Assembly: GCF_902167145.1 (NCBI RefSeq)
Contig: NC_050101.1
Location: 128,432,990-128,496,989, forward strand
Source of the DNA: Zea mays
Taxonomy: Eukaryota; Streptophyta; Magnoliopsida; Poales; Poaceae
Direction: 5' to 3'
Length of the DNA: 64,000 nt
The notes under the pieces are model-generated. The model was not told the DNA's origin. It saw only the letters and a program-made list of their open reading frames with translations, and did no database searches. Positions 1-10,730 of the stretch are shown piece after piece (the stretch's first letter is position 1; each line of letters opens with the position of its first letter). Both the position numbers and the translations under genes were made by a program.

Positions 1-2
1 AG

Positions 3-2354
3 TCCCTCGTCAACGAGCCAAGGGATGACAAGTCCAACGACTCGGGCTCGGGCCACAGGCGCAAAGATGGGAAGAAGAAGAAGACAAGGCGCATCAAGGA
101 GATCATCTACTACGACGATAGTGATGAATCTACTTCTTCCCAAAAGGATGGTGACAACGACTACAAAAAGACGGTCAATTCGAACTTTTCATTTGATTAT
201 TCTCGTATTCAACATAGTTCGAATTCGCATTTGCTTTCCATTCCTCTTGGCAAACCCCCACACTTTGATGGGGAGGACTACGGATTTTGGAGTCACAAAA
301 TGCGTAGTCACTTATTCTCTCTCCATCCAAGCATATGGGAGATTGTGGAGAATGGAATGAAATTTGATAGCTCGGATAGTCCTATGCTTATAAATGAACA
401 AATTCATAGAAATGCACAAGCTACTACTGTTCTCTTAGCATCTTTGTGCAGGGAAGAGTACAATAAGGTGAGCGGCTTGGACAATGCCAAGCAAATATGG
501 GACACCCTCAAGATCTCTCACGAGGGGAACGACATCACCATGCTCACCAAGATGGAGTTGGTGGAGGGCGAGCTTGGACGATTCGCTATGATAAGGGGAG
601 AGGAGCCAACTCAAACTTACAACCGGCTCAAGACCCTTATCAACAAAATAAGGAGCTACGGAAGCACGCGTTGGACGGACCACGACGTCGTCCGCCTACT
701 ACTCAGGTCCTTTACCGTTCTTGATCCTCATCTCGTGAACAATATTCGTGAGAATCCCAGGTACACGATGATGACGCCCGAGGAAGTACTTGGAAAATTC
801 GTGAGCGGGCGAATGATGATCAAGGAGGCAAGGTACGTCGATGACGCGTTGAACGGTCCAATCCACGAGCCTCAACCCATTGCTCTCAAGGCATCGAGAA
901 GCAAGGAGGCACTACCAAGCAAGGTGGCGCAAATTGAGGTGGCCGGGCTTAATGATGAAGAAATGGCTCTCATCATTAAGCGCTTCAAGACGGCGTTAAG
1001 GGGTCGCAAGGAGCATCCCAACAAGACCAAGACGAAGGGGAAGCGCTCATGCTTCAAGTGTGGTAAGATTGGTCACTTTATCGCTAATTGTCCCGATAAT
1101 GATAGTGACCAGGAAAAGAAGAGTGGAAAATGGGAAAAGAAGAAGAATTACAAGAAGGCAAAGGGCGAGGCTCATATTGGAAAAGAGTGGGATTCGGATT
1201 GCTCCTCGTCCGACTCCGACAACGAAGGACTCGCCGCCACCGCCTTCAACAAGTCATCTCTCTTTCCCAACGAACATCACACTTGCCTCATGGCAAGGGA
1301 AAAGAAGGTAATCACTCGTAATGCTAATACTTATGATTCTTCTAGTGATGATGAATCTAGTGAGGATGAAGTAGATTATTCATGTTTATTCAAGGGCTTA
1401 GATAGATCTAAGATAGACAAAATTAATGAATTAATTGATGCCTTGAATGAAAAGAATATACTTTTAGAAAAGCAAGAGGATTTGTTGTATGAAGAACATG
1501 ATAAGTTTGTAGAGGCTCAAAAATCCCTTGCATTAGAAATTAAGAGGAATGAAATGCTTGCTTGTGAAGTGTCATCATGCCATGATTCTATTGCTAACTT
1601 AAAGAGCATAAATGATGATTTAAATGCTAAACTCGTAGAAGCAAATAAATCCAACTCCTGTGGTGAAACTGTTGTTATTTGCAATAGATGTAAAGACTTT
1701 GATATTGATGCTTGTAGTGAACACATAGCTTCTATTGCAAAGTTAAATAATGAAGTGGCTAGTCTTAATGCCCAACTTAAGACTAGCAAAAGTGAATTTG
1801 ATAAACTAAAATTTGCAAGGGATGCCTACACTATTGGTAGACACCCCTCAATTAAGGATGGACTTGGCTTCAAGAGGGAAGTCAAGAACTTAACAAGCCA
1901 TAAGACTCCCATTCCCACTAAGGAGAAAGGGAAGGCTCCTATGGCTACAAGTGCTAAAAAGAACCATGCCTTTTTATATCATGATAGGAGATATTCTAGA
2001 AATGCTTTTAAAGGTCATGATGTTTTTTGTTCACATGCTTATGACTCTTATGCTATGACTGCTTCTAGTTCTCATGTTATGCCTGGTAGAAATGTGCTTA
2101 GAAGAAATGTTGTTCATCAAATGCCTAGGAGAAATGATGCTCATAGTGCTCCTAGGAAAGTAGTAAATGAATCTTCTACAATTTATTGTGCTTTAAATGC
2201 TTCCTTTGCTATTTATAGAAAGGATAAGAAAATTGTTGCTAGGAAGATAGGGGCAAAATGCAAGGGAGACAAAACTTGCATTTGGGTCCCTAAGGATATT
2301 TGCACTAACCTTGTAGGACCCAACATGAGTTGGGTACCTAAGTCCCAAGCCTAA
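3..2354 (+). CDS. gag polyprotein of Sirevirus A, 5' partial
   Basis: The frame is open from base 3 to the TAA at 2352-2354, so the true start lies off the left edge. Gag is the capsid protein that packages element RNA in cytoplasmic particles. The N-terminal part is charged and lysine-rich. A conserved gag block starts at about 237 ([15 protein letters not shown]). A CCHC zinc knuckle, [15 protein letters not shown], is encoded at about 1050-1094, followed by an acidic serine-rich stretch and a probable coiled coil at about 1390-1800. The C-terminal end, WVPKSQA, just precedes pol in another frame. Element D has the same organisation, so the gag/pol split is a family property, not decay. I see no internal stop, so this gag may be functional. 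Confidence 0.9.
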   Translation, partial: SLVNEPRDDKSNDSGSGHRRKDGKKKKTRRIKEIIYYDDSDESTSSQKDGDNDYKKTVNSNFSFDYSRIQHSSNSHLLSIPLGKPPHFDGEDYGFWSHKMRSHLFSLHPSIWEIVENGMKFDSSDSPMLINEQIHRNAQATTVLLASLCREEYNKVSGLDNAKQIWDTLKISHEGNDITMLTKMELVEGELGRFAMIRGEEPTQTYNRLKTLINKIRSYGSTRWTDHDVVRLLLRSFTVLDPHLVNNIRENPRYTMMTPEEVLGKFVSGRMMIKEARYVDDALNGPIHEPQPIALKASRSKEALPSKVAQIEVAGLNDEEMALIIKRFKTALRGRKEHPNKTKTKGKRSCFKCGKIGHFIANCPDNDSDQEKKSGKWEKKKNYKKAKGEAHIGKEWDSDCSSSDSDNEGLAATAFNKSSLFPNEHHTCLMAREKKVITRNANTYDSSSDDESSEDEVDYSCLFKGLDRSKIDKINELIDALNEKNILLEKQEDLLYEEHDKFVEAQKSLALEIKRNEMLACEVSSCHDSIANLKSINDDLNAKLVEANKSNSCGETVVICNRCKDFDIDACSEHIASIAKLNNEVASLNAQLKTSKSEFDKLKFARDAYTIGRHPSIKDGLGFKREVKNLTSHKTPIPTKEKGKAPMATSAKKNHAFLYHDRRYSRNAFKGHDVFCSHAYDSYAMTASSSHVMPGRNVLRRNVVHQMPRRNDAHSAPRKVVNESSTIYCALNASFAIYRKDKKIVARKIGAKCKGDKTCIWVPKDICTNLVGPNMSWVPKSQA

Positions 2355-2372
2355 ATTTGCCTTGCAGGTTTA
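2350..2372 (+). other. gag/pol junction with stop, +1 frame change and acceptor-like sequence
   Basis: Gag ends at TAA (2352-2354) and the pol frame is +1 relative to gag. No ATG opens pol. A pyrimidine-containing run ending in CAG (2365-2367) lies just before GTTTATGC, the first pol codons, and looks like a 3' splice site. Element D has the same arrangement at 41649-41668. How pol is expressed (splicing, recoding or reinitiation) cannot be decided from sequence. Confidence 0.6.
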
Positions 2373-5300
2373 TGCATCCGGGGGTTCAAGCTGGATTATA
2401 GACAGCGGATGCACAAACCATATGACGGGGGAGAAGAAGATGTTCACCTCCTACGTCAAGAATAAGGATTCCCAAGATTCAATTATATTCGGTGATGGGA
2501 ATCAAGGCAAGGTAAAAGGGCTAGGTAAAATTGCAATTTCTAATGAGCACTCTATATCTAATGTGTTTTTAGTAGAGTCTCTTGGTTATAATTTGCTATC
2601 TGTTAGTCAATTATGCAACATGGGGTATAACTGTCTATTTACAAATGTAGATGTGTCTGTCTTTAGAAGAAGTGATGGTTCACTAGCTTTTAAGGGTGTA
2701 TTAGACGACAAACTTTATTTAGTTGATTTTGCAAAAGAAGAGGCCGGTCTAGATGCATGCTTAATAGCTAAGACTAGCATGGGCTGGCTGTGGCATCGCC
2801 GCTTAGCACATGTGGGGATGAAGAACCTTCACAAGCTTCTAAAGGGAGAACACGTGATAGGTCTAACTAATGTTCAATTCGAAAAAGATAGACCTTGTGC
2901 AGCTTGTCAAGCAGGGAAACAGGTGGGAGGCTCTCATCACACCAAAAATGTGATGACGACATCAAGACCCTTGGAGATGCTGCATATGGACCTTTTTGGA
3001 CCCGTCGCCTATCTGAGCATAGGAGGAAGTAAGTATGGTTTAGTTATTGTTGATGACTTTTCCCGCTTCACTTGGGTGTTCTTTTTGCAGGAAAAGTCCG
3101 AAACCCAAGGGACCCTCAAACGCTTCCTCAGGAGATCTCAAAATGAGTTTGAGCTCAAAGTGAAGAAGATAAGGAGCGACAACGGGTCCGAGTTCAAGAA
3201 TCTTCAAGTGGAGGAATTCCTTGAAGAAGAAGGGATCAAGCATGAGTTCTCCGCTCCCTACACACCACAGCAAAATGGTGTGGTAGAGAGGAAGAACAGG
3301 ACGCTCATCGACATGGCGAGGACTATGCTTGGAGAGTTCAAGACCCCCGAGCGTTTTTGGTCGGAAGCCGTGAACACGGCTTGCCACGCCATCAACAGGG
3401 TCTACCTTCATCGCCTCCTCAAGAAGACGTCGTATGAGCTACTAACCGGTAACAAACCCAATGTATCTTACTTTCGTGTATTTGGGAGCAAGTGCTACAT
3501 TCTAGTGAAGAAGGGTAGAAATTCTAAGTTTGCTCCCAAAGCTGTAGAAGGGTTTTTGTTAGGTTATGACTCAAATACAAAGACGTATAGAGTCTTCAAC
3601 AAATCATCGGGTTTGGTTGAAGTCTCTAGCGACGTTGTATTTGATGAGACTAATGGCTCTCCAAGAGAGCAAGTTGTTGATTGTGATGATGTAGATGAAG
3701 AAGATGTTCCAACGGCCGCTATGCGCACCATGGCGATTGGTGATGTGCGACCACAGGAACACTTGGAGCAAGATCAGCCCTCTTCCTCAACCATAGTGCA
3801 TCCCCCAACCCAAGATGACGAACAGGTACCTCAAGTGGAGGCGGGTGATCAAGGGGGAGCACAAGATGATCATGTGATGGAGGAAAAAGCGCAACCGGCA
3901 CCTCCAACCCAAGTTCGAGCGATGATTCAAAGGGATCATCCCGTCGACCAAATTCTGGGTGACATCAGCAAGGGAGTAACTACTCGTTCTCGATTAGTTA
4001 ATTTTTGTGAGCATTACTCTTTTGTCTCTTCTATTGAGCCTTTCAGGGTAGAGGAGGCCTTGCTAGATCCGGACTGGGTGTTGGCCATGCAGGAGGAGCT
4101 CAACAACTTCAAGAGAAATGAAGTTTGGACGCTGGTGCCTCGTCCGAAGCAAAATGTTGTGGGAACCAAGTGGGTGTTCCGCAACAAACAGGACGAGCAC
4201 GGGGTGGTGACGAGAAACAAGGCTCGACTTGTGGCAAAAGGTTATGCCCAAGTCGCAGGTTTGGATTTTGAGGAGACTTTTGCTCCTGTGGCTAGGCTAG
4301 AGTCAATTCGAATCTTGCTAGCATATGCCGCTCACCATTCTTTCAGGTTGTACCAAATGGATGTGAAGAGCGCTTTCCTCAACGGGCCAATCAAGGAGGA
4401 GGTGTACGTGGAGCAACCCCCTGGCTTCGAGGATGAACGGTACCCCGACCACGTATGTAAGCTCTCTAAGGTGCTCTATGGACTTAAGCAAGCCCCAAGA
4501 GCATGGTATGAATGCCTTAGAGATTTCTTAATTGCTAATGCTTTCAAGGTTGGGAAAGCCGATCCAACTCTTTTCACTAAGACATGTGATGGTGATTTGT
4601 TCGTGTGCCAAATTTATGTCGATGACATAATATTTGGTTCTACTAACCAAAAGTCTTGTGAAGAGTTTAGCAGGGTGATGACGCAGAAATTCGAGATGTC
4701 GATGATGGGCGAGTTGAACTACTTCCTTGGGTTCCAAGTGAAGCAACTCAAGGACGGCACCTTCATCTCCCAAACAAAGTACACGCAAGATCTGCTAAAG
4801 CGGTTTGGGATGAAGGACGCCAAGCCCGCAAAGACTCCGATGGGAACCGACGGACACACTGACCTCAACAAAGGAGGTAAGTCCGTTGATCAAAAAGCAT
4901 ACCGGTCAATGATAGGGTCATTACTTTATTTATGTGCTAGTAGACCGGATATTATGCTTAGCGTATGCATGTGTGCTAGATTTCAATCCGATCCTAAGGA
5001 ATGTCACTTTGTGGCGGTGAAGCGGATTCTTAGATATTTGGTTGCTACGCCTTGTTTCGGGCTCTGGTATCCAAAGGGGTCTACCTTTGACTTGGTTGGA
5101 TACTCAGACTCCGACTATGCTGGATGTAAGGTCGATAGGAAGAGTACATCGGGGACGTGCCAATTCTTAGGAAGGTCCCTGGTGTCATGGAACTCTAAGA
5201 AACAAACATCCGTTGCCCTATCCACCGCTGAGGCCGAGTATGTTGCCGCAGGACAGTGTTGCGCGCAACTACTTTGGATGAGGCAAACTCTCCGGGACTT

Positions 5301-5568
5301 TGGCTACAATCTGAGCAAAGTCCCACTCCTATGTGATAATGAGAGTGCTATCCGCATGGCGGAGAATCCTGTTGAGCACAGCCGCACAAAGCACATAGAC
5401 ATCCGGCATCACTTTTTGAGAGACCACCAGCAAAAGGAAGATATCGAAGTGTTTCATGTTAGCACCGAGAACCAGCTAGCCGATATCTTCACTAAGCCTC
5501 TAGATGAGAAGACCTTTTGCAGGTTGCGTAGTGAGCTAAATGTCTTAGATTCGCGGAACCTGGATTGA
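2362..5568 (+). CDS. pol polyprotein of Sirevirus A (PR-INT-RT-RH)
   Basis: About 1068 codons with no internal stop. Pol carries out polyprotein cleavage, reverse transcription and integration. Domains in order (residues counted from 2362): aspartic protease [12 protein letters not shown], catalytic Asp about 14; GAG-pre-integrase with [10 protein letters not shown] at about 144; integrase core with Asp in HMDLFGP, Asp in RSDNGSEFK and Glu in [12 protein letters not shown]; the RT block beginning at about 570 with KWVFRNK and the catalytic YVDD at 752-755 (4615-4626); RNase H with [19 protein letters not shown] and LCDNESAI, ending with [14 protein letters not shown]. All catalytic residues I could check are present. 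The first codon in frame is not ATG, so the 5' boundary is nominal and translation probably depends on gag or on processing of the RNA. Confidence 0.92.
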   Translation: MQVYASGGSSWIIDSGCTNHMTGEKKMFTSYVKNKDSQDSIIFGDGNQGKVKGLGKIAISNEHSISNVFLVESLGYNLLSVSQLCNMGYNCLFTNVDVSVFRRSDGSLAFKGVLDDKLYLVDFAKEEAGLDACLIAKTSMGWLWHRRLAHVGMKNLHKLLKGEHVIGLTNVQFEKDRPCAACQAGKQVGGSHHTKNVMTTSRPLEMLHMDLFGPVAYLSIGGSKYGLVIVDDFSRFTWVFFLQEKSETQGTLKRFLRRSQNEFELKVKKIRSDNGSEFKNLQVEEFLEEEGIKHEFSAPYTPQQNGVVERKNRTLIDMARTMLGEFKTPERFWSEAVNTACHAINRVYLHRLLKKTSYELLTGNKPNVSYFRVFGSKCYILVKKGRNSKFAPKAVEGFLLGYDSNTKTYRVFNKSSGLVEVSSDVVFDETNGSPREQVVDCDDVDEEDVPTAAMRTMAIGDVRPQEHLEQDQPSSSTIVHPPTQDDEQVPQVEAGDQGGAQDDHVMEEKAQPAPPTQVRAMIQRDHPVDQILGDISKGVTTRSRLVNFCEHYSFVSSIEPFRVEEALLDPDWVLAMQEELNNFKRNEVWTLVPRPKQNVVGTKWVFRNKQDEHGVVTRNKARLVAKGYAQVAGLDFEETFAPVARLESIRILLAYAAHHSFRLYQMDVKSAFLNGPIKEEVYVEQPPGFEDERYPDHVCKLSKVLYGLKQAPRAWYECLRDFLIANAFKVGKADPTLFTKTCDGDLFVCQIYVDDIIFGSTNQKSCEEFSRVMTQKFEMSMMGELNYFLGFQVKQLKDGTFISQTKYTQDLLKRFGMKDAKPAKTPMGTDGHTDLNKGGKSVDQKAYRSMIGSLLYLCASRPDIMLSVCMCARFQSDPKECHFVAVKRILRYLVATPCFGLWYPKGSTFDLVGYSDSDYAGCKVDRKSTSGTCQFLGRSLVSWNSKKQTSVALSTAEAEYVAAGQCCAQLLWMRQTLRDFGYNLSKVPLLCDNESAIRMAENPVEHSRTKHIDIRHHFLRDHQQKEDIEVFHVSTENQLADIFTKPLDEKTFCRLRSELNVLDSRNLD

Positions 5569-6356
5569 ATTGTAGCATACATGTATTTATGCTTTTGATC
5601 ATGTTCCTTTTTGCATTTTGTTGCTTATTGTGGTGCTCAAGTTGTACAAACACTCCCTGGACCTCACAAGTCCGTTGCAAAGTGATGCACATGTTAAGGG
5701 GGAGATGTGTTACAACTTGACCCTTTGAGACTAACCATGTGTTTGAGGTTGATGATTTAGTCTCAAAGGAGGCTTGAAAGGGAAAAGGTGGACTTGGACC
5801 ATGAAAGACTTCCACTGCACTCCGATGAGAGGGTAACTTATTCCAAGTCCATCTCATGAATTCTTATTGCCATTTGCTCTTAATTGAAGATTTTGGTGAG
5901 GCAATGGGGTTGAAGGGCCAAGATTGATCCCGTTTTGGTGCTTGATGCCAAAGGGGGAGAAAATAAAGGCCAAAGTGATAAATGGATCAGCTACCACTTG
6001 AGAGATTTTGAAAATAGTAGAATAAAGTTTTTGTTTTGTCAAAACTCTCTTATTATCTCTTTTGTGAAAAGTTGGCTTCTTGTGGGGAGAAGTAGTGATT
6101 ATGGGAAAAAGGGGGAGTTTTTGAAATCTTTGATCAATCTCTTTTGGAATGACTCTCTTTATGCGTCAACATGTGTGGTTGACATAGAAATAGAGATTTG
6201 AGTTTGATTTGCAAAAACAAACCAAGTGGTGGCAAAGGATGATCCATATATGCCAAAATTGAATCAAAACCAATTTGAGTTTTTATTTGAAGTGATTTTG
6301 CACTTGTTCTAGTTGCTTTATGTTGTGTTGGCATAAAACACCAAAAAGGGGGAGAT
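5569..6356 (+). other. Non-coding 3' internal region of element A with repeated polypurine tracts
   Basis: No env-like ORF is present between pol and the LTR. Purine tracts of the AAGGGGGAG type occur at about 5695-5705, 5949-5960 and 6104-6117. The last one (about 6343-6355) abuts the LTR and is the likely plus-strand primer. Multiple polypurine tracts are a described Sirevirus feature. Confidence 0.75.
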
Positions 6357-6599
6357 TGAAAGGGAAATGTGCCCTTGGGCCATCTCTAAGTATTTTGGTG
6401 ATTGAGTGCAAACACAAGGGCTTAAATGTGAAAATATGCTCATGGATGAACAAAGTGCAAATCACAAGTTAAGGTATGTTTCTAAGCCTTAGTACATTGG
6501 TTTTGTGTACTAATATATTTGTCTAAGTGTTAGAAACAGAAAGAAGAAGAGAAGAGAAGACTTGGCTGTGTGCAGCCAAGGGGCTGCTTCGGTCTAGGG

Positions 6600-6970
6600 C
6601 ACCGGACTGTCCGGTGGTGCACCGGACAGTGTCCGGTGGTGCACCGGACAGTGTCCGGTGCGCCAGGCCGCCTCGGCCGAAGAGGCCGCTCTCGGGTTTT
6701 TCTCCGGCGACTTCGGCTAAAATTCACCGGACTGTCCGGTGTGCACCGGACTGTCCGGTGAGCCAACGGTCGGCCGGGCCAACGGTCGACCGCGCGATCG
6801 GCGCGCGACACGTGGCCGTGCCAACGGTCGGAAGGAAGCACCGGACTGTCCGGTGTGCACCGGACTGTCCGGTGCGCCAGATCTGCAACGGTCGGCAACG
6901 GTCGGCTTCGCCAATTAAGGAAAGGAATCGGGCACCGGACACTGTCCGGTGTGCACCGGACTGTCCGGTG
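6600..6970. repeat. Array of CACCGGACWGTCCGGTG palindromes in LTR A
   Basis: About eight copies of a 17- to 19-bp palindrome with core CACCGGAC/GTCCGGTG, some with a 1- to 3-base centre variation, occur between 6600 and 6970. Similar arrays lie in the LTRs of B (about 8400-8717), C (about 10268-10500) and D (about 37010-37410 and 56812-57295). They are upstream of the TATA box, so a cis-regulatory role is plausible; this palindrome type has been reported for Sireviruses. Confidence 0.85.
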
Positions 6971-7038
6971 CGCCCGACGACAGAAGGCAAGGATAGCCTT
7001 CCAGATGTGCTCTCAACGGCTCCTAGCTGCCTTGGGGC

Positions 7039-7046
7039 TATAAAAG
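7039..7046 (+). promoter_or_regulatory. LTR A TATA box
   Basis: TATAAAAG lies in the sequence CTTGGGGCTATAAAAGGG, about 70 bp after the palindrome array and about 580 bp before the LTR end. This is the expected place for the U3/R promoter. Confidence 0.75.
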
Positions 7047-7622
7047 GGACCCCTAGGCGCATAGAGGAAACAACCAAGCATTCTTTGAGCACTCTTGATC
7101 ACTCACACATCAATCTCGCGCACTTGTTCGACATTCTAGTGATTTGAGCTCCGTCTAGTGTGCTAGTCTTTTGAGCTCAAGTCTGGGTCTTGTGTGTGCG
7201 TATTCGCTGTGATCTTTGTGTCGTGTGTGAGTTGCTAATCCCTCCCTTGCTCCGTGATTCTCTGTGAACATCTTTTGTAAGGGCGAGAGGCTCCAAATTG
7301 TGGAGATTCCTCGCAAGCGGGATTGAGAAAAGAAAAGCAAGAACACCGTGGTATTCAAGTTGATCATTGGATCACTTGAGAGGAGTTGAGTGCAACTCTC
7401 GTCCGTTGGGACGCCACAACGTGGAAGTAGGCAAGTGTTGTACTTGGCCGAACCACGGGATAACCACCGTGTCATCTCTGTGATTGATTTCTTGTGGTTA
7501 TTGTGTTTTGACTCCTCTCTAGCCACTTGGCCATAATTGTGCTAACACTTAACAAGTTTTTGTGGCTTAAGTTTTGAAGTTATTCAGGATCACCTATTCA
7601 CCCCCCCCTCTAGGTGCTCTCA

Positions 7623-7730
7623 AGAGGATTCCTCCTTGTGCTTGTGGGCGGACTCCCTTGAGTGCGTTCTCCCCGAGCTTGCGGACTTGTCGCCGGTCCC
7701 GATCTCCCTCTTGGCGGATGCTCCCGACAT
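7623..7730 (-). pseudogene. gag N-terminus of Sirevirus B, truncated by insertion
   Basis: The minus-strand ATG is at 7730-7728 (MSGASAKREIGTG...). It is open for 36 codons until the junction with element A at 7622/7623. The start context and first residues resemble the gag start of element D (MSGDHAKKEMGTGEKP), which supports both calls. The remainder of the gene is outside the window, so the break is a nested insertion and not a point lesion. Confidence 0.75.
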
Positions 7731-7763
7731 CACTTCGAGCGGTTAGGCTCTAATGAAGCACCG

Positions 7764-7776
7764 GGCTCCGATACCA
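7764..7776 (-). other. Primer-binding site of element B
   Basis: Minus-strand TGGTATCGGAGCC lies 2 bp inside the LTR edge. It fits the initiator-methionine tRNA 3' end used by plant Copia elements, with a small mismatch. The identical sequence primes element D. Confidence 0.8.
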
Positions 7777-7778
7777 AT

Positions 7779-8915
7779 TGAAAGTCGCCTAGAGCGGGGG
7801 TGAATAGGACGAATCTGAAATTTACAAACTTTCAGCACAACTACAAGTCGAGGTTAGCGTTAGAAATATAAACGAGTCCGAAAGAGAGGGCGAAAACAAA
7901 TCACAAGCAAATAAGGCAGATGACACGGTGATTTCTTTTACCGAGGTTCGGTTCTTGCAAACCTACTCCCCGTTGAGGTGGTCACAAAGACCAGGTCTCT
8001 TTCAACCCTTTCCCTCTCTCAAACGGTCACTAAGACCGAGTGAGCTTCTCTTCTCAATCAAACGGGACACTAAATCCCCACAAGGACCACCACACAATTG
8101 GTGTCTCTTGCCTTGGTTACAATTGAGTTGGAATCAAGAAAGAATGAAGAATAAAAGCAATCCAAGCACAAGAGCTCAAATGAACACAAGAATCTCTCTC
8201 TCACTAGTCACTATTTGATTGGAATTGTCTTTGGACTTGGGAGAGGATTTGATCTTTTTGGTTGTGTCTTGTATTGAATGCTATAGCTCTTGTATGAGGT
8301 GTGAAGGCTGAAAACTTGGATGCAATGAATGGTGGGTGGTTGGGGTGTTTATAGCCCCAACCACCAAACGAGCTGTTGGTGGAGGCTGCTGTCGCATGGC
8401 GCACCGGACAGTCCGGTGCGCCAGCCACGTCACCCGACCGTTAGGGTTCGACCGTTGAAGTTTCTGTCTTCTGGGCCACCGGACAGTCTGGTGGTGCACC
8501 GGACAGGTCCTGTAGACTGTCCAGTGCGCCTTCTGGCTCTGCTCTGACTTCTGCGCGCACTGTAGCGCATTAACTGCTCTCTGCAGACGACCGTTGGCGC
8601 GAAGTAGCCGTTACTTCGCTGGCACACCGGACAGTCCGGTGAATTATAGCGGAGTGGCTCCCAGAATTCCCGAAGATGAGCAGTTCATGGTTCCCTGGTG
8701 CACCGGACAATCCGGTGCGCCAGACCAGGGCACACTTCGGTTATCTTATGCTCTTTTTATTTGAACCCTTTCTTGGTCTTTTTATTGGTTTGTTGTGAAC
8801 CTTTGGCACCTGTAAAACTCATAATCTAGAGCAAACTAGTTAGTCCAATTATTTGTGTTGGGCAACTCAACCACCAAAATCAATTAGGAAAAGGAGTAAG
8901 TCTGTTTCCCTTTCA
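7779..8915 (-). repeat. 5' LTR of element B (1137 bp)
   Basis: Read on the minus strand it starts TGAAAGGGAAAC and ends GGCGACTTTCA next to the primer site. It contains at least five palindromes of the CACCGGACAGTCCGGTG type, some with substitutions. A minus-strand TATA-like site (TATAAAC, plus 8347-8353) lies in the GGTGTTTATAGCCCC context. Confidence 0.85.
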
Positions 8916-9346
8916 ATCACTCGCGCGTTACCGAGGAAGAAGCGCGGGATATCAATACTATATGCACTACGAACATTATGGCGCTCGGGGATCGCCCTGG
9001 TGTCACAAGCTATAGTTACTTCCTTCCATTTTGCCTCTAGGCCCACATGTCGGGGCTCAGTATCCTTGTACGTGCCCCCCTTGAGTTATAAAAGGGAGGG
9101 CACACGACGTTACAAGGCAGACCCAACTTAGACGCTCAAGCTCACTCAGAGACAAGCTCTCAAGCTCAATACAGCACATAGTGGAGTAGGGTATTACGCT
9201 CCGGCGGCCCGAACCACTCTAAACACTTGTGTGTTCTTGTGTTCTTCCCGATTCCATCTAACAGGCAAAACGCTTAGGCCCCTCCTCATCTTAGGATTTA
9301 GGGCGGGTGCGTTCCGCCACCCAGCCGGAGAATTTCCTCTCCGACA
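8916..9346 (+). mobile_element. 3' fragment of an unidentified Gypsy-type LTR
   Basis: The left part is removed by the insertion of B. What remains has a TATA box (TATAAAAG at 9087-9094), a downstream leader-like stretch, and an end in CTCCGACA at 9346. Beyond that, the sequence changes to the internal region of element C. The terminal CCGACA is shared with the Huck-like LTR end. No coding sequence is left. Confidence 0.55.
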
Positions 9347-9365
9347 GCTTCAAATGAGCCAATCT

Positions 9366-9378
9366 GGCTTTGATACCA
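9366..9378 (-). other. Primer-binding site of Copia fragment C
   Basis: Minus-strand TGGTATCAAAGCC sits 2 bp from the LTR end at 9381 and matches the usual initiator-methionine tRNA primer site. Only about 20 bp of internal sequence (9347-9365) remains beyond it before the Gypsy LTR fragment. Confidence 0.7.
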
Positions 9379-9380
9379 CT

Positions 9381-10730
9381 TGTAGGAAACAGTGACGCCT
9401 AAGAGGAGGCGGGGTGAATTAGGACTTCTAAAAACTATCTCTAAACTAGGCCACAATTAAATCCCTAGAGCAAAACCAATGCAAATAAGCAATCTAGAAT
9501 GTGCAAACTAAGTTTTATCAAAGTGTTGCTATCTCTACCGCAGAGGCTAAGTTTCAATCCTAATCTAACTAGGAATACAAGATTGAAACTTAAATACTTA
9601 ATATAAATGCGGATGGTAAAGAGTAAGGTAGAGATGCAAACTCTCGTGGATGACGCTGGTATTTTTACCAAGGTATCCGAAACCACGCAAGGTTCTGACT
9701 AATCCTCGTTGGTGCCCCTACGCAAAGGATATCCCATGCGAGGGCCAAGCACCTCGGTCGAGTAACTACGTAGAGAGCTACGGGCCTTCTCCACGCTCAA
9801 GTGGTGCTCCACTTTCGGATCCTCTCGGACGCTCCACGTCGTTTCCACTATTGAGCTTCTGACTGAAACGTCGCGGACCTCATTCCCTCCGGTACACGGT
9901 GGAGGCCGTAACACAAATGCGGTTGTCACGGACTTGCAAGACTCTCGCCCCACTCGGTACAGTTACAATGAATCACACAAGAGCCGAGTGGCTGTATGGT
10001 TTTTCTAAACTCACTCAACTAACTAGGATTGACCTAGAGCAAGCGCTAATGCGGTCTAACTAACCTAAGCACTTTGCAAAGCACCTACGCTAATCACCTA
10101 GTGATTCTATTAAGCACTTGGATGTTTGAGCACATGGAAATGTTTATAATATGCCTTGGTATGTTGTTTGGGCTCCCACACCTCCAAATGTCGGTTGGGG
10201 GTATTTATAGCCTCCCCCTTCTAATGTAGCCGTTTGGACAGAAGCAGCAGCTTTCTGTCGACGGGCGCACCGGACAGTCCGGTGCACACCGGACATGCAC
10301 TGTTCACTGTCTGGTGCCCTGGCCACGTCAGCCGACCATTGAGGTCTGCAGCAGTCGACCGTTGGATCCAACCGTTACCAGACTGTCCGATGCACACCGA
10401 ACAGTCTGGTGATGTAGCCCGAGGGCACCTGTTTGTGGGCCCCTCTGCGTAGACTGTCCGGTGTCCCACCAGACAGGGTACTGTTTACTGTCCGGTGCGC
10501 CACCAGGGCGTTGGCTGACTACCCACTTCATGTATTACTTCGCTGTTTCCTTGGGCTTCTTTTGTTTTTGAGTCTTGGACTTCTAAGCTCTTTTTATGTC
10601 TTTTTTGAGGTGTTGCATCCTTGGTGCCTTAGTCCAATCCTTTTCGCATCCTATGAACTACAAATACAAACAATAGCAAACTCATTAGTCCACAGGTTAT
10701 GTTGACCATCAGACACCAAAACTTTTTAAG
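9381..10730 (-). mobile_element. Copia (Sirevirus-like) 5' LTR fragment C
   Basis: On the minus strand this LTR ends CTGTTTCCTACA at 9381 beside the primer site. It has palindromes of the CACCGGACAGTCCGGTG type (10268, plus decayed copies to about 10500). The right limit is vague, because sequence resembling Sirevirus U3 fades near 10730. It is more diverged than A, B and D, which fits its place as the oldest layer of the nest. Confidence 0.6.

Larger units (their letters stand above)
1..7622 (+). mobile_element. Sirevirus-type Ty1/Copia LTR retrotransposon A (5' end outside window)
   Basis: The order gag, protease, integrase, reverse transcriptase, RNase H is that of Ty1/Copia. Sirevirus identity comes from a long gag with a CCHC knuckle, several purine tracts of the AAAGGGGGAGA type after pol, and a 1.27-kb LTR carrying repeated CACCGGACWGTCCGGTG palindromes; these are published Sirevirus hallmarks. 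The 5' LTR and first gag codons lie left of the window. The element ends at 7622 in CA, and the next five bases, AGAGG, are its presumed target-site copy. It is inserted in the gag of element B, which is on the opposite strand. I cannot say which maize family (Ji, Opie, Giepum, Hopie) it belongs to. Confidence 0.93.
6357..7622 (+). repeat. 3' LTR of element A (1266 bp)
   Basis: It begins TGAAAGGGAAATG directly after the final polypurine tract and ends in CA at 7622, beyond a short C-rich run. U3 carries a dense palindrome array, and a TATA box lies at 7039-7046. The extreme ends match the inverted LTR ends of elements B and D. The partner 5' LTR is outside the window, so no age estimate is possible. 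Confidence 0.88.
7623..8915 (-). mobile_element. Sirevirus B, 5' LTR to start of gag, interrupted by element A
   Basis: On the minus strand the order is LTR (8915 to 7779), primer-binding site, gag start. Gag is cut at 7623, where element A begins. The rest of B must lie left of the window. Its outer flank is ATCAC (8916-8920); the matching target copy is not visible. Confidence 0.85.

Noticed and set aside
5569..6356. Env-like ORF after pol of element A
   Set aside because: Some Sireviruses have one, but here all frames are short and the region is dominated by purine tracts.
6527..7147. 206-codon ORF and overlapping minus-strand ORFs through the palindrome array
   Set aside because: The repeated motif is GC-rich and palindromic, so both strands stay open by composition (repeating HRTVR/PDCPV-type strings). 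It is LTR regulatory sequence.
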